From the NCBI RefSeq assembly GCF_039969785.1, contig NZ_JBDVNC010000016.1, positions 62,001 to 126,000 of the forward strand: DNA of 64,000 nt, read 5' to 3'. Under the pieces are notes generated by a model, which made no database searches, had not been told where the DNA came from, and saw nothing but the letters and a program-made list of their open reading frames with translations. A program made the translations under genes and the position numbers. Shown here piece by piece: positions 43,586 to 51,809 of this stretch (its first letter is position 1; every line of letters begins with the position of its first letter). This DNA is from Shimia sp039969785. GTDB lineage: Bacteria > Pseudomonadota > Alphaproteobacteria > Rhodobacterales > Rhodobacteraceae.

Positions 43586-44768
43586 GTTCAGACATCTCCG
43601 CCAACGCAATTTCAGAAACTTTATCCAGCGCATAGGCCGCGCCACCACGTGCCCACATCAGATCACCCCATTTGTGGATCACGACCTCGGGCGGTGCCTT
43701 GTCAATCTGCACAATGGAATTCCGCATCGCGTGGATCACCTCGTCCGCATAGAAATAACTGAACTGCATCTGCTCACCCGCCAGAATGATCAGCTCGGGA
43801 TCAAAGATATTCACCAGATTGGCCAGCCCCATTGCGAACATGCGTCCGGCCCGATTCACAATCGACTTGGCCACAGGATCGCCGTCGCTGGCGCGCGCCA
43901 ACAAAGCTTCAATTGGCTGATCGTCGCTCCCGCCGCCTGCGCTCATCGCCTCGCGCGTCAGCGCGTAGTCAGCGACATACGCCTCTAAACACCCACGCTG
44001 TCCGCACCGGCACAGGGCGCCATCCAGATGCACCTTAGTATGGCCGAATTCCGCGCCACATCCTCGTGTGCCCCGGTAAATCTCATCCCCGATGACAATC
44101 CCCATACCAACACCGCTTTCGATGATGATAACGATGAAATCCGAATGATCCTGCCCCAACCCAAAGGATTTTTCCGCCACCGCGACAAGGTTCGCGTCAT
44201 TCTCGACAAAACAGGGAATAGAAATGTGGTGTTCCAGCACTTTGGCAAATTCAACGTTGCGCACGCTCAGCGACGGGGACCAGTGCACAAATCCCTGTGG
44301 TGCATCAACGATCCCGGCAATACCGACACCCAACCCCGATATCTGGTCAGCTGTTCGCCCCACCTTTGCGGCCAGAACTTCGACGTTTTCGGCCAGAACC
44401 CGCGCCAGTTCCTCGGGTTCGAAAACGCTTTTGCTCAGATCAACCTTGTGGTCGGCCAGAGGCTTTCCTTCAAAATCCTGCAAGACAAGCGAGATCGATT
44501 TGTTGGCGATTTTGGCACCCCCGATAAGGTGGGCATCTCCGCGAATCTTAAGGTCAACTTTTGGACGGCCCCGGCGCGCATCTTTGTCGGCTGAGTCGCT
44601 GGTGACCTCCTCAATCAACCCTTCGCGCAGCAATTCAGCGGTGATCGTGGTCACGGTCGCGCGGCTGATTCCTGTGCGTTCGGCCAGAAAGATACGCGGT
44701 ATTTTTTGCGCCTTTCGGATGTCTGAAAGCAACACGCGTCGACCAATTTCTCTTTGATTTACAGACAT
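43575..44768 (-). CDS. ROK family transcriptional repressor (XylR-like)
   Basis: 397 residues. An N-terminal winged helix (LAERTGISRATVTTITAELL) precedes a ROK sugar-kinase-fold domain with the zinc signature CRCGQRGCLEAY and ENDANLVAVAEKSFG. The open frame upstream of 44768 is rejected in favour of MSVNQREIG. It diverges from xylF across 204 bp containing a near-perfect palindrome, and most likely represses the xylFHG-glk operon until a sugar binds; the actual sugar is not known. Confidence 0.9.
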   Translation of the reverse strand: MSVNQREIGRRVLLSDIRKAQKIPRIFLAERTGISRATVTTITAELLREGLIEEVTSDSADKDARRGRPKVDLKIRGDAHLIGGAKIANKSISLVLQDFEGKPLADHKVDLSKSVFEPEELARVLAENVEVLAAKVGRTADQISGLGVGIAGIVDAPQGFVHWSPSLSVRNVEFAKVLEHHISIPCFVENDANLVAVAEKSFGLGQDHSDFIVIIIESGVGMGIVIGDEIYRGTRGCGAEFGHTKVHLDGALCRCGQRGCLEAYVADYALTREAMSAGGGSDDQPIEALLARASDGDPVAKSIVNRAGRMFAMGLANLVNIFDPELIILAGEQMQFSYFYADEVIHAMRNSIVQIDKAPPEVVIHKWGDLMWARGGAAYALDKVSEIALAEMSEHAG

Positions 44769-44876
44769 TTTTCCTGCCAATCGCTCTTCCCAGTCGCCGC
44801 CCCGTGGCCTCAACCCCGGCTATGAAGCCGTCCAACAAACAGCACCGATCCCACAGATTTTTGCAAGTGCTCTTTA

Positions 44877-44899
44877 TTTAATTTGACTTTCAAATTTAA
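44877..44899. promoter_or_regulatory. Operator candidate for the ROK regulator
   Basis: TTTAATTTGA (44877-44886) and TCAAATTTAA (44890-44899) are inverted repeats with one mismatch and spacer CTT, in AT-rich sequence between the divergent ROK gene and xylF. ROK/XylR repressors typically bind AT-rich palindromes of this size. Confidence 0.6.
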
Positions 44900-44972
44900 T
44901 GGCGTAACTTACTTCTCAACCTGACGCCTGACGTCAAACAGAAGGTGCGGGTTAACAACTGGGAGGAAGTTC

Positions 44973-45995
44973 ATGAAACTATTTGCATCCGCGGCGGCGA
45001 TCATTGCCGGCGCATTCATCGGAACCGCAACACTGGCCGAAGATCTCGTGATCGGTGTCAGCTGGTCGAATTTTCAGGAAGAACGCTGGAAGACAGACGA
45101 AAGAGCCATCAAATTTGCGTTGGACAAAGCTGGCGCGAAATACATTTCCGCAGACGCGCAAAGCTCGTCCGCCAAGCAGCTTTCAGACGTTGAAAGCCTG
45201 ATCGCTCAGGGCGCTGATGCGTTGATCATTCTGGCGCAAGACGCCGCTTCCATTGGACCAGCAGTTCAGGCTGCTGCGGACGAAGGTATCGGTGTGGTCG
45301 CCTATGACCGCCTGATCGACGACGAACGCGTATTTTATCTGACTTTTGACAACGTCGAAGTGGGCCGCATGCAGGCCCGTGCCGTTCTGGCCGCACAGCC
45401 AACCGGCAACTACGTGATGATCAAAGGCTCGCCCACCGATCCAAACGCAGATTTCCTGCGCGGTGGACAACAGGAAGTGTTGCAGGCTGCTATCGACAAA
45501 GGTGACATCACCATTGTTGGTGAAGCCTACACAGATGGCTGGGTTCCAGCCAACGCACAGCGCAACATGGAACAGATCCTGACAGCGCAAGACAACAAAG
45601 TTGACGCCGTTGTCGCTTCTAACGACGGCACTGCCGGTGGTGTTGTGGCTGCGCTGACGGCTCAGGGCCTCGAAGGTATCCCTGTATCGGGTCAGGATGG
45701 CGATCACGCCGCGCTGAACCGTGTTGCTCTGGGTACTCAGACCGTCTCTGTCTGGAAAGACGCTCGCGAACTGGGCATGGCTGCTGGTGGAATCGCCCTT
45801 CGTATGGCGGAAGGCAAAAAAATGTCCGAAGTGGACAGCTCGCGCATCTGGACGTCCCCATCAGGCACCAAAATGCACGCACGCTTCCTGGCACCCGTTC
45901 CCGTCACTCAGGACAACCTGAATGTTGTGATTGATGCCAAGTGGATCAACAAAGAAGCTGTTTGTGCGGGCGCGTCCATCGCAATCTGCGACTAA
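44973..45995 (+). CDS. xylF: Xylose-type sugar ABC transporter substrate-binding protein
   Basis: 340 residues. A signal peptide (ASAAAIIAGAFIGTATLAED) is followed by a periplasmic binding protein type I domain close to XylF: VIGVSWSNFQEERWKTDERA, SLIAQGADALIILAQD, VAYDRLIDDERVFYLTFDN, ASNDGTAGGVVAALTAQGLE and VSGQDGDHAALNRVALGTQT. GGGAGGAAG precedes the ATG. First gene of the transporter operon; xylose is the best guess but glucose is possible given the glk gene downstream. A hairpin after the stop probably stabilises its message. Confidence 0.92.
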   Translation: MKLFASAAAIIAGAFIGTATLAEDLVIGVSWSNFQEERWKTDERAIKFALDKAGAKYISADAQSSSAKQLSDVESLIAQGADALIILAQDAASIGPAVQAAADEGIGVVAYDRLIDDERVFYLTFDNVEVGRMQARAVLAAQPTGNYVMIKGSPTDPNADFLRGGQQEVLQAAIDKGDITIVGEAYTDGWVPANAQRNMEQILTAQDNKVDAVVASNDGTAGGVVAALTAQGLEGIPVSGQDGDHAALNRVALGTQTVSVWKDARELGMAAGGIALRMAEGKKMSEVDSSRIWTSPSGTKMHARFLAPVPVTQDNLNVVIDAKWINKEAVCAGASIAICD

Positions 45996-46004
45996 ACACA
46001 CCTC

Positions 46005-46031
46005 GTCTCTCCGACCTCGCGTCGGAGAGAC
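46005..46031 (+). promoter_or_regulatory. Intercistronic hairpin between xylF and xylH
   Basis: GTCTCTCCGAC (46005-46015) and GTCGGAGAGAC (46021-46031) form a perfect 11-bp stem with loop CTCGC, ten bases past the xylF stop. No T-run follows and xylH continues 109 bp later. The pattern fits an mRNA-stabilising or partial-attenuation element that keeps binding-protein levels above the membrane components. Confidence 0.65.
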
Positions 46032-46139
46032 ATCCCCCTCTTCCTGGAAAATGCGGTAAAGTTACGTGCATCGGTCTGCGCCGCTGCAACCAGCTGAACT
46101 TTGCGTGGACCAGTTGTTCGCCACCGGGAGAACCTCACT

Positions 46140-47405
46140 ATGGATAATTCGGCAAAAAAAACCCTTGCCAAGCTTGGGTTAGACGCGCGTCTACTTGGGA
46201 TGATCGCCGCTCTGTTCATCATCTGGATTGTATTTGGCGTCTTCACAGACGGGCGCTTTCTGTCACCTCGCAACTTTTTCAACGTCAGCGTTCAAACAGC
46301 GTCTGTCGCGGTTATGGCCACCGGCATGGTGTTCGTCATCGTAACCCGCAACATCGACCTTTCCGTTGGCTCAATGCTGGGCTTCATCGGAATGACTGTG
46401 GCCGCGATTCAGGTTCAGTGGTTGCCACAGGTGCTGGGTCTGGGACATTGGTCGATCTGGATCATTGCCGCACTGACCGCCATCGCCATGGGCGCTCTGC
46501 TGGGTGCATTTCAGGGTTGGATCATCGGCTATCTGGCAGTGCCCGCCTTTATTGTCACGCTGGGTGGTTTTCTGGTTTATCGCGGAGCAATGTGGTGGGT
46601 CACCAAAGGCCAGACCCAAGCCCCGCTTGACCCTGTCTTCCGTCTCTTGGGGGGCGGTGCCGAAGGCACACTGGGCGAGACTGTCAGTTGGATATTTGGC
46701 CTCGTGGCCGCGTTTGCAGCGGTTGCCCTGATGCTGCTCAGCCGTCGCCGTAAATCCAGCCACGGGTTCTCGGTGAAACCGGTCTGGGCCGAAGGCATCC
46801 TGATGGCGATCTCTGTTGGTCTGATCATGTGCTTTGTCTGGATCATGAACAGCTATCCGATCCCCAAAGGCGCGATGAAGCGTATCACCGCCGCGCAAGG
46901 CATCGAATACACCGATGGTATGGCCTGGAACCACGGCGTGGCCATTCCTGTCGTGATCTTGCTGATCGTCGCGTTGGTCATGACTATCATCGCCCGCCGC
47001 TCGCGCTTTGGCCGCTATGTCTATGCCACCGGCGGCAACCCCGAAGCCGCAGAATTGTCGGGCATCAACACTCGCCTGTTGACGGTCAAGGTCTTTGCCC
47101 TGATGGGCGCGCTGACCGGCATTGCATCGATCATCGCATCCGCCCGCCTGAACGCGGTTGATGTAGGATTGGGCACGCTGGACGAACTGCGCGTGATTGC
47201 GGCGGCTGTGATTGGCGGCACTGCGCTCAGTGGCGGCGCCGGCACTATCTATGGCGCCGTAATCGGCGCGCTGATCATGCAATCACTGCAATCGGGCATG
47301 GCTTCGGTGGGTGTTGACGCACCGCTGCAGAATATTGTTGTCGGGATCGTTCTGGTCTTTGCCGTCTGGGTCGACATCGTCTATCGCCGCCGTACCGGCG
47401 CATAA
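46140..47405 (+). CDS. xylH: Xylose-type sugar ABC transporter permease
   Basis: 421 residues, polytopic. Family hallmarks: VSVQTASVAVMATGMVFVIV, TRNIDLSVGSMLGFIGMTV, VPAFIVTLGGFLVYRGAMWW, ATGGNPEAAELSGINTRLL and ALSGGAGTIYGAVIGALIMQ, all matching the XylH/RbsC branched permease family. The central part has a long loop with an extra helix. GGGAG precedes ATG 46140; the open frame 5' of that is rejected. xylG follows 11 bp later. Confidence 0.94.
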   Translation: MDNSAKKTLAKLGLDARLLGMIAALFIIWIVFGVFTDGRFLSPRNFFNVSVQTASVAVMATGMVFVIVTRNIDLSVGSMLGFIGMTVAAIQVQWLPQVLGLGHWSIWIIAALTAIAMGALLGAFQGWIIGYLAVPAFIVTLGGFLVYRGAMWWVTKGQTQAPLDPVFRLLGGGAEGTLGETVSWIFGLVAAFAAVALMLLSRRRKSSHGFSVKPVWAEGILMAISVGLIMCFVWIMNSYPIPKGAMKRITAAQGIEYTDGMAWNHGVAIPVVILLIVALVMTIIARRSRFGRYVYATGGNPEAAELSGINTRLLTVKVFALMGALTGIASIIASARLNAVDVGLGTLDELRVIAAAVIGGTALSGGAGTIYGAVIGALIMQSLQSGMASVGVDAPLQNIVVGIVLVFAVWVDIVYRRRTGA

Positions 47406-47416
47406 GGGAGAACGTT

Positions 47417-48175
47417 ATGGATAAGCAAACCCCTCTCGTCGAAATGCGCGACATGCACATCTCGTTTGGTGGCGTCAAAGCAGTCGATCACGTCTCGGTC
47501 GATCTCTACCCGGGCGAAGTTGTGGGCCTTCTGGGCCACAACGGGGCCGGCAAGTCGACACTGATCAAGATCCTGTCGGGCGCCTATGCAGCCGATGGCG
47601 GCGAAATCTACGTCAACGGCGAACAGGCCGACATCAACAACCCGCGTGACGCACGCAAATACAATATCGAAACCATCTACCAGACCCTTGCTCTGGCCGA
47701 TAACCTCGATGCTGCGTCTAACCTGTTTCTGGGGCGCGAACTGGTCACAGCGCTTGGCACAGTTGACGATGATGCCATGGAAGCGGAATGCCGCAAGATC
47801 ATGGGCCGGTTGAACCCGAACTTTCAAAAGTTCGCAGAACCGGTATCGGCCCTCTCGGGTGGACAACGCCAGTCGGTCGCGATTGCACGGGCAGTGTATT
47901 TCAATGCGCGCATCCTGATCATGGACGAACCCACCGCCGCGCTGGGACCACACGAGACGGCAATGGTGTCAGAACTGATCCAACAGCTTAAGGCCGAAGG
48001 CATCGGCATTTTCCTGATCAGCCACGACATTCACGACGTCATGGAACTGTGTGATCGGGCCAGCGTCATGAAAAACGGACAGCTGGTTGGCACGGTCAAA
48101 GTGTCCGATGTGACAGATGATGACTTGCTTGGAATGATTATTCTGGGCAAAAGGCCCGAGGGCGTGGACTGTTAG
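47417..48175 (+). CDS. xylG: Sugar ABC transporter ATPase, single-domain
   Basis: 252 residues. Walker A LLGHNGAGKSTLIKILSGAY, signature SALSGGQRQSVAIARAVYFN, Walker B ILIMDEPTAALGPHE and switch FLISHDIHDVMELC. E. coli XylG and RbsA are double-length with two ATPase domains; this protein has a single domain, so it must function as a homodimer. The frame is intact with its own stop, so this is not a truncation by frameshift. Energises import through XylH. Confidence 0.92.
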   Translation: MDKQTPLVEMRDMHISFGGVKAVDHVSVDLYPGEVVGLLGHNGAGKSTLIKILSGAYAADGGEIYVNGEQADINNPRDARKYNIETIYQTLALADNLDAASNLFLGRELVTALGTVDDDAMEAECRKIMGRLNPNFQKFAEPVSALSGGQRQSVAIARAVYFNARILIMDEPTAALGPHETAMVSELIQQLKAEGIGIFLISHDIHDVMELCDRASVMKNGQLVGTVKVSDVTDDDLLGMIILGKRPEGVDC

Positions 48176-48196
48176 GGCTAACAAAGGTCAGGAATC

Positions 48197-49129
48197 ATGA
48201 AATATCTTGTAGGAGATGTGGGCGGCACCAATACACGTCTGTCATTGGCGGATGCGTCCGGGCTGCGGTCCGAAACGTTGATGCGCGCCCGCAACGAACA
48301 TCATGATAGCCTGACCAGCGTTATTGGCACCTACATGGAAAAGCATGATTGCAACGCGCTCGACGGTGTGTGTGTTGCAATCGCCGGTCCCGTTCAACTG
48401 GGACAGGGACGGCTGACAAACCGGGACTGGGATATTCAGGCTTCTGAAATCGCGGCCAAGGTTGGCGCGCCACGTTGCGAATTGATCAACGATCTTTCGG
48501 CTCTGGGCAATGCCCTGCCGCAATTGTCGCTCGCGCAAATCTGCGGGCACCAGCCCGACAACACCAACGGACAGGCGCTTGTTGTTGGCATGGGCACAGG
48601 TTTTAACGTCAGCCTGACCAAACCCGGCCTTGATGGGCGCACCGTGGTATTTGAGGCTGAGCTGGGTCACGCCGAAGTTCCCGCATCGGTCATGGCCACT
48701 CTGCGCGGCGAACTGGGCGACAAGGCAGATCGTTTTGAGACGGTCGAATCCGCATTTTGCGGCAGCGGTCTGGAACGGCTTTATCAGGCGGTCGCCGGAC
48801 GGTCGCTTTCCGGTGAAGACATCATGAACGCGTTTGAGGCCGACACAGACCCCGACGCCACCCGCACCGTTCATCTGTTTGCCAATGGTCTGGGCCAACT
48901 GGCGCGCACCATGATCTGCCAATACCTGCCCCGCGATGGTTTGGTCTTTGCAGGAAGCGCGTCACGCGGCGTGCTTGAATCAGCCGCTCTGCCAGCTTTC
49001 ATCGACACATTCCTGGCCCCCGGTATGGACGTTGTGCACCCGGCCGACATTCCGGTCGCCCTGATCACCGAAGACGCCGCCGCGTTGCATGGTTGTTTTC
49101 ACCACCTCAAGGCGAGCGCTCCGGCCTGA
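48197..49129 (+). CDS. glk: Glucokinase
   Basis: 310 residues. Hexokinase-type ATP site at the N-terminus (YLVGDVGGTNTRLSLADA), then VCVAIAGPVQLGQGRLTNRD, CELINDLSALGNALPQLS, VVGMGTGFNVSLTK and VFEAELGHAEVP, as in the Glk family rather than the ROK family. It phosphorylates glucose or a related hexose with ATP in the cytoplasm. Last gene of the xylFHG operon, 21 bp after xylG, which hints that the transporter may also serve glucose. A repeat element follows 6 bp after its stop. Confidence 0.9.
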   Translation: MKYLVGDVGGTNTRLSLADASGLRSETLMRARNEHHDSLTSVIGTYMEKHDCNALDGVCVAIAGPVQLGQGRLTNRDWDIQASEIAAKVGAPRCELINDLSALGNALPQLSLAQICGHQPDNTNGQALVVGMGTGFNVSLTKPGLDGRTVVFEAELGHAEVPASVMATLRGELGDKADRFETVESAFCGSGLERLYQAVAGRSLSGEDIMNAFEADTDPDATRTVHLFANGLGQLARTMICQYLPRDGLVFAGSASRGVLESAALPAFIDTFLAPGMDVVHPADIPVALITEDAAALHGCFHHLKASAPA

Positions 49130-49135
49130 GCGAGG

Positions 49136-49172
49136 CCGACGCAATACCGACGGGATACCGACGTTTTGCCGA
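49136..49172 (+). repeat. Dispersed 11-bp-unit repeat, copy B
   Basis: Units GCCGACGCA, ATACCGACGGG, ATACCGACGTT and TTGCCGAAG, base for base the same layout as copy A. It lies in the 81-bp gap between the convergent glk and hpaD stops. Beside it GGCGGT (49174-49179) and ACCGCC (49185-49190) make a small hairpin. Confidence 0.7.
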
Positions 49173-49210
49173 AGGCGGTTTTTCACCGCCCGTAGCAATC
49201 CGCCATGTGA

Positions 49211-50065
49211 TCAACCTACCGGGAAAATCACGTTGGTCTGACCGGTGCCCGAAGATGGGAAATACGGTGTCACCACTTCGCATTTGCCCTTGTACGCATC
49301 CCACCCCAACGCACCATACAGCATGGCCGTGTCGTGCATCGAGCCTTCTCCACAGCAAAATTCTGCATATTCCCCCAGCATTTTCAGGAACGTAGCGTGA
49401 TCTCCCCGCTGCCACATCTCCAGAACATGCAGGTCCATCTGACGGTTGAACTCCGAACTGATGGTGAACGTCCCATTGTTCGCTGCGTAATCCTTGTTGG
49501 CCCAGATTTTGTGGCTCAGCGACCCTGACGCCACCAACAGCACCTTTTCGTCGCTGGCCTCAATCGCCTCGCGAATGGCCTCACCAATCACCCGACTTTC
49601 GTCATGGTCATGAACCGTCGCCCAAGCCGCCACCGACACCACTTTCATGTCATGCTCGCGGCTCATGAAACGCATCGGAACCAGCGTGCCATATTCGAGT
49701 TCCAGACTGTCCAGATGGTGTGCCAGCGTGTAGACGCCCTTGTCCGACGCGATCCTTGCAATCGCGTCTCCCATCTCTGGATTACCGTCATAGGCATAAG
49801 GCAGGTTCTGGATGAATTGCGGAAATTCGTTTGAGGTGAACAGCCCTTCGAACCGCTTGTTCGCATTGATATGAAAGCCTGCATTGATCACCCAATGCGT
49901 GTCACAAATCACCACAGTCGTGGCGCCTAACGCCTTGGCACGGCGTGCAATTTCGCGATGACCATCAATTGCGGGCTGACGTTTTCCCTTCACTCTCCCC
50001 TCTTGCTCGGACATCAACAGTGTCGGTACGTGGGTCATCTTGGCGGCAAGTACAATCTCTCCCAT
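49211..50065 (-). CDS. hpaD: 3,4-dihydroxyphenylacetate (homoprotocatechuate) 2,3-dioxygenase, DODA-type
   Basis: 284 residues of the LigB/DODA class of non-heme iron extradiol dioxygenases, which cleave the ring next to the two hydroxyls. Landmarks: LAAKMTHVPTLLMSEQEGRV, VICDTHWVINAGFHINANKR, YTLAHHLDSLELEYGTLVP and VVSVAAWATVHDHDESRVIG, with SGSLSHKIWANKDYAANNG. The ATG at 50065 has GAGGAG upstream. It is 44 bp downstream of hpaE, the enzyme for its product, which supports the substrate call. Confidence 0.88.
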   Translation of the reverse strand: MGEIVLAAKMTHVPTLLMSEQEGRVKGKRQPAIDGHREIARRAKALGATTVVICDTHWVINAGFHINANKRFEGLFTSNEFPQFIQNLPYAYDGNPEMGDAIARIASDKGVYTLAHHLDSLELEYGTLVPMRFMSREHDMKVVSVAAWATVHDHDESRVIGEAIREAIEASDEKVLLVASGSLSHKIWANKDYAANNGTFTISSEFNRQMDLHVLEMWQRGDHATFLKMLGEYAEFCCGEGSMHDTAMLYGALGWDAYKGKCEVVTPYFPSSGTGQTNVIFPVG

Positions 50066-50109
50066 AGCGGGCTCCTCCCAGAATATGTCGCGCATCTTTC
50101 GGGTCGGCG

Positions 50110-51618
50110 TCAGGCCCCCAGACGCATGATCTTGTGTTGACCTGTGGCAAACCCGATGTGTTTTTGTTCCATGTAAAATTCAAACGACCAGTCGCCGCCG
50201 TCGCGCCCAATTCCGCTGGCTTTGACACCGCCAAACGGGGTCGGCAAATGGCGCACGTTTTCTGAATTCACCCAGATCATTCCGGCTTCCAGACTGTCTG
50301 TAAACCGCAACGCACGTGTCAGATCATTGGTCCAGACATAGCCGGTCAGACCGTATTGCGTGTCATTGGCCATCGCCAAGGCTTCGTCTTCAGTCGAAAA
50401 CGGAATCGAGGTCAAAACCGGGCCGAAAATCTCTTCCTGTGCGACACGCATGTCATTGGAAGCATTGGTGAAAAGCGTGGGACGCACGAAATATCCGTTA
50501 TCCCCAACCTTGACCCCACCCGCGGCCACTGTCGCGCCGTCTTCCTTGGCGATGTCAAAATAGCTGGTGACTTTGTCATAGTGTTCCTTGGTGACAAGCG
50601 GCCCGATTTCCGTGGCCGGGTCCAGCGGATGACCCACCTTGATGTTGTTCACACGCGCCACCAGCCCCGCCTCAAATTCTTCGCGGATCGTGTCTTGCAC
50701 CAAAAGACGAGAGGACGAGGTACAGCGTTCGCCGTTGATCGAATAAATCATGAAAATCACGGCATCCAGCGCGCGATCCAAATCAGCGTCATCAAACACG
50801 ATCACCGGGTTTTTGCCCCCCAGTTCCAGATGCATGCGTTTCAGCGTATCTGCGCCCTGTTTGGTGATGGTCGAACCGGTACGGCTCTCTCCGACAAAGG
50901 CAATCGCTTTGATCGCGGGGTGTTCGGTCAGCCGTTTGCCTGCATCATGCCCGTACCCGTTCACAGTATTCAGCACACCGGGCGGCAACCCGGCTTCTTC
51001 GGCAATCTCAACCAGCAAACGCGCGCTCAGCGGGGAATCCTCTGCCGGTTTGTGCACCACCGTACATCCCGCCGCCAGAGCTGGGGCGATTTTCCATGTG
51101 GACAGCATAAAGGGCGTGTTCCACGGCGTGATCACCCCCACCGGGCCAATGGGTTTGCGTGTGGTGATATTCATCAGGGTTGGAGACTGCAAATGCTGGC
51201 CGTCGCGCGCCTGAACCACCTGATCCGCGAAGTAGCGGAAATTTTCCGCCCCGCGCAGCGCTGCCTTGGACATGAATCGCAACGTCTGGCCGGTGTCCCA
51301 ACATTCGCACAGCGCAATCTCTTCGGCGCGCGCCTCAATCGCGTCGGCAACCCGCAACAAAATCTTGCGCCGCTCAATCGCTGGCATGTCGCGCCACGCC
51401 GGAAAGGCTGTCGCCGCCGCTGTCGCTGCGGCATCGATATCTGCCTCGGTGCCACGGGCGACATCACAGATCACCGATTTATCCACCGGAGAAACTGTCT
51501 GAAACACGCCCCCCGCGCCGGGCCGGTCTTTTCCGGCAATACGGTTTCTGATACCAGTGTCCTGAAAGCGGCCCAGAAATCCAGTTAGCTTCGCGATATT
51601 CTGTTCAAGTGCGGTCAT
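50110..51618 (-). CDS. hpaE: 5-carboxymethyl-2-hydroxymuconate semialdehyde dehydrogenase
   Basis: 502 residues, NAD-dependent aldehyde dehydrogenase superfamily. Motifs: GVITPWNTPFMLSTWKIAPA (coenzyme site), AFVGESRTGSTITKQGA, HLELGGKNPVIVFDDADLD with the catalytic Glu, and SINGERCTSSSRLLVQDTIR with the nucleophilic Cys. The close link to hpaD points to HpaE, which oxidises the ring-cleavage semialdehyde. The ATG at 51618 has GGGAGGA upstream. Later pathway genes (hpaF, hpaG, hpaH, hpaI) are not in the window. Confidence 0.88.
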   Translation of the reverse strand: MTALEQNIAKLTGFLGRFQDTGIRNRIAGKDRPGAGGVFQTVSPVDKSVICDVARGTEADIDAAATAAATAFPAWRDMPAIERRKILLRVADAIEARAEEIALCECWDTGQTLRFMSKAALRGAENFRYFADQVVQARDGQHLQSPTLMNITTRKPIGPVGVITPWNTPFMLSTWKIAPALAAGCTVVHKPAEDSPLSARLLVEIAEEAGLPPGVLNTVNGYGHDAGKRLTEHPAIKAIAFVGESRTGSTITKQGADTLKRMHLELGGKNPVIVFDDADLDRALDAVIFMIYSINGERCTSSSRLLVQDTIREEFEAGLVARVNNIKVGHPLDPATEIGPLVTKEHYDKVTSYFDIAKEDGATVAAGGVKVGDNGYFVRPTLFTNASNDMRVAQEEIFGPVLTSIPFSTEDEALAMANDTQYGLTGYVWTNDLTRALRFTDSLEAGMIWVNSENVRHLPTPFGGVKASGIGRDGGDWSFEFYMEQKHIGFATGQHKIMRLGA

Positions 51619-51809
51619 GAACCATCCTCCCAGTGGGCAATCCGGCGTTTTCCCGCCTTCAAGCCAGCACAATATTACTTGTCATGTTAAGCATTTTCTT
51701 TCCCCCCTGTCAACATCCCTGAATATGTCTGCGAATTCGGGCCAGTTTCGGGAATGCGGCCAAAGGGACACACTCAAAGATCATTGCCTTTAAGTCGGGC
51801 GAATTATTC
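51619..51809. other. Upstream region of hpaED
   Basis: 191 bp with no gene. An AT-rich stretch around 51670-51700 contains the imperfect dyad CTTGTCATGTTAAG, a possible MarR/GntR-type site for control of hpaED, but no regulator gene is adjacent and the dyad is weak. Confidence 0.3.
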
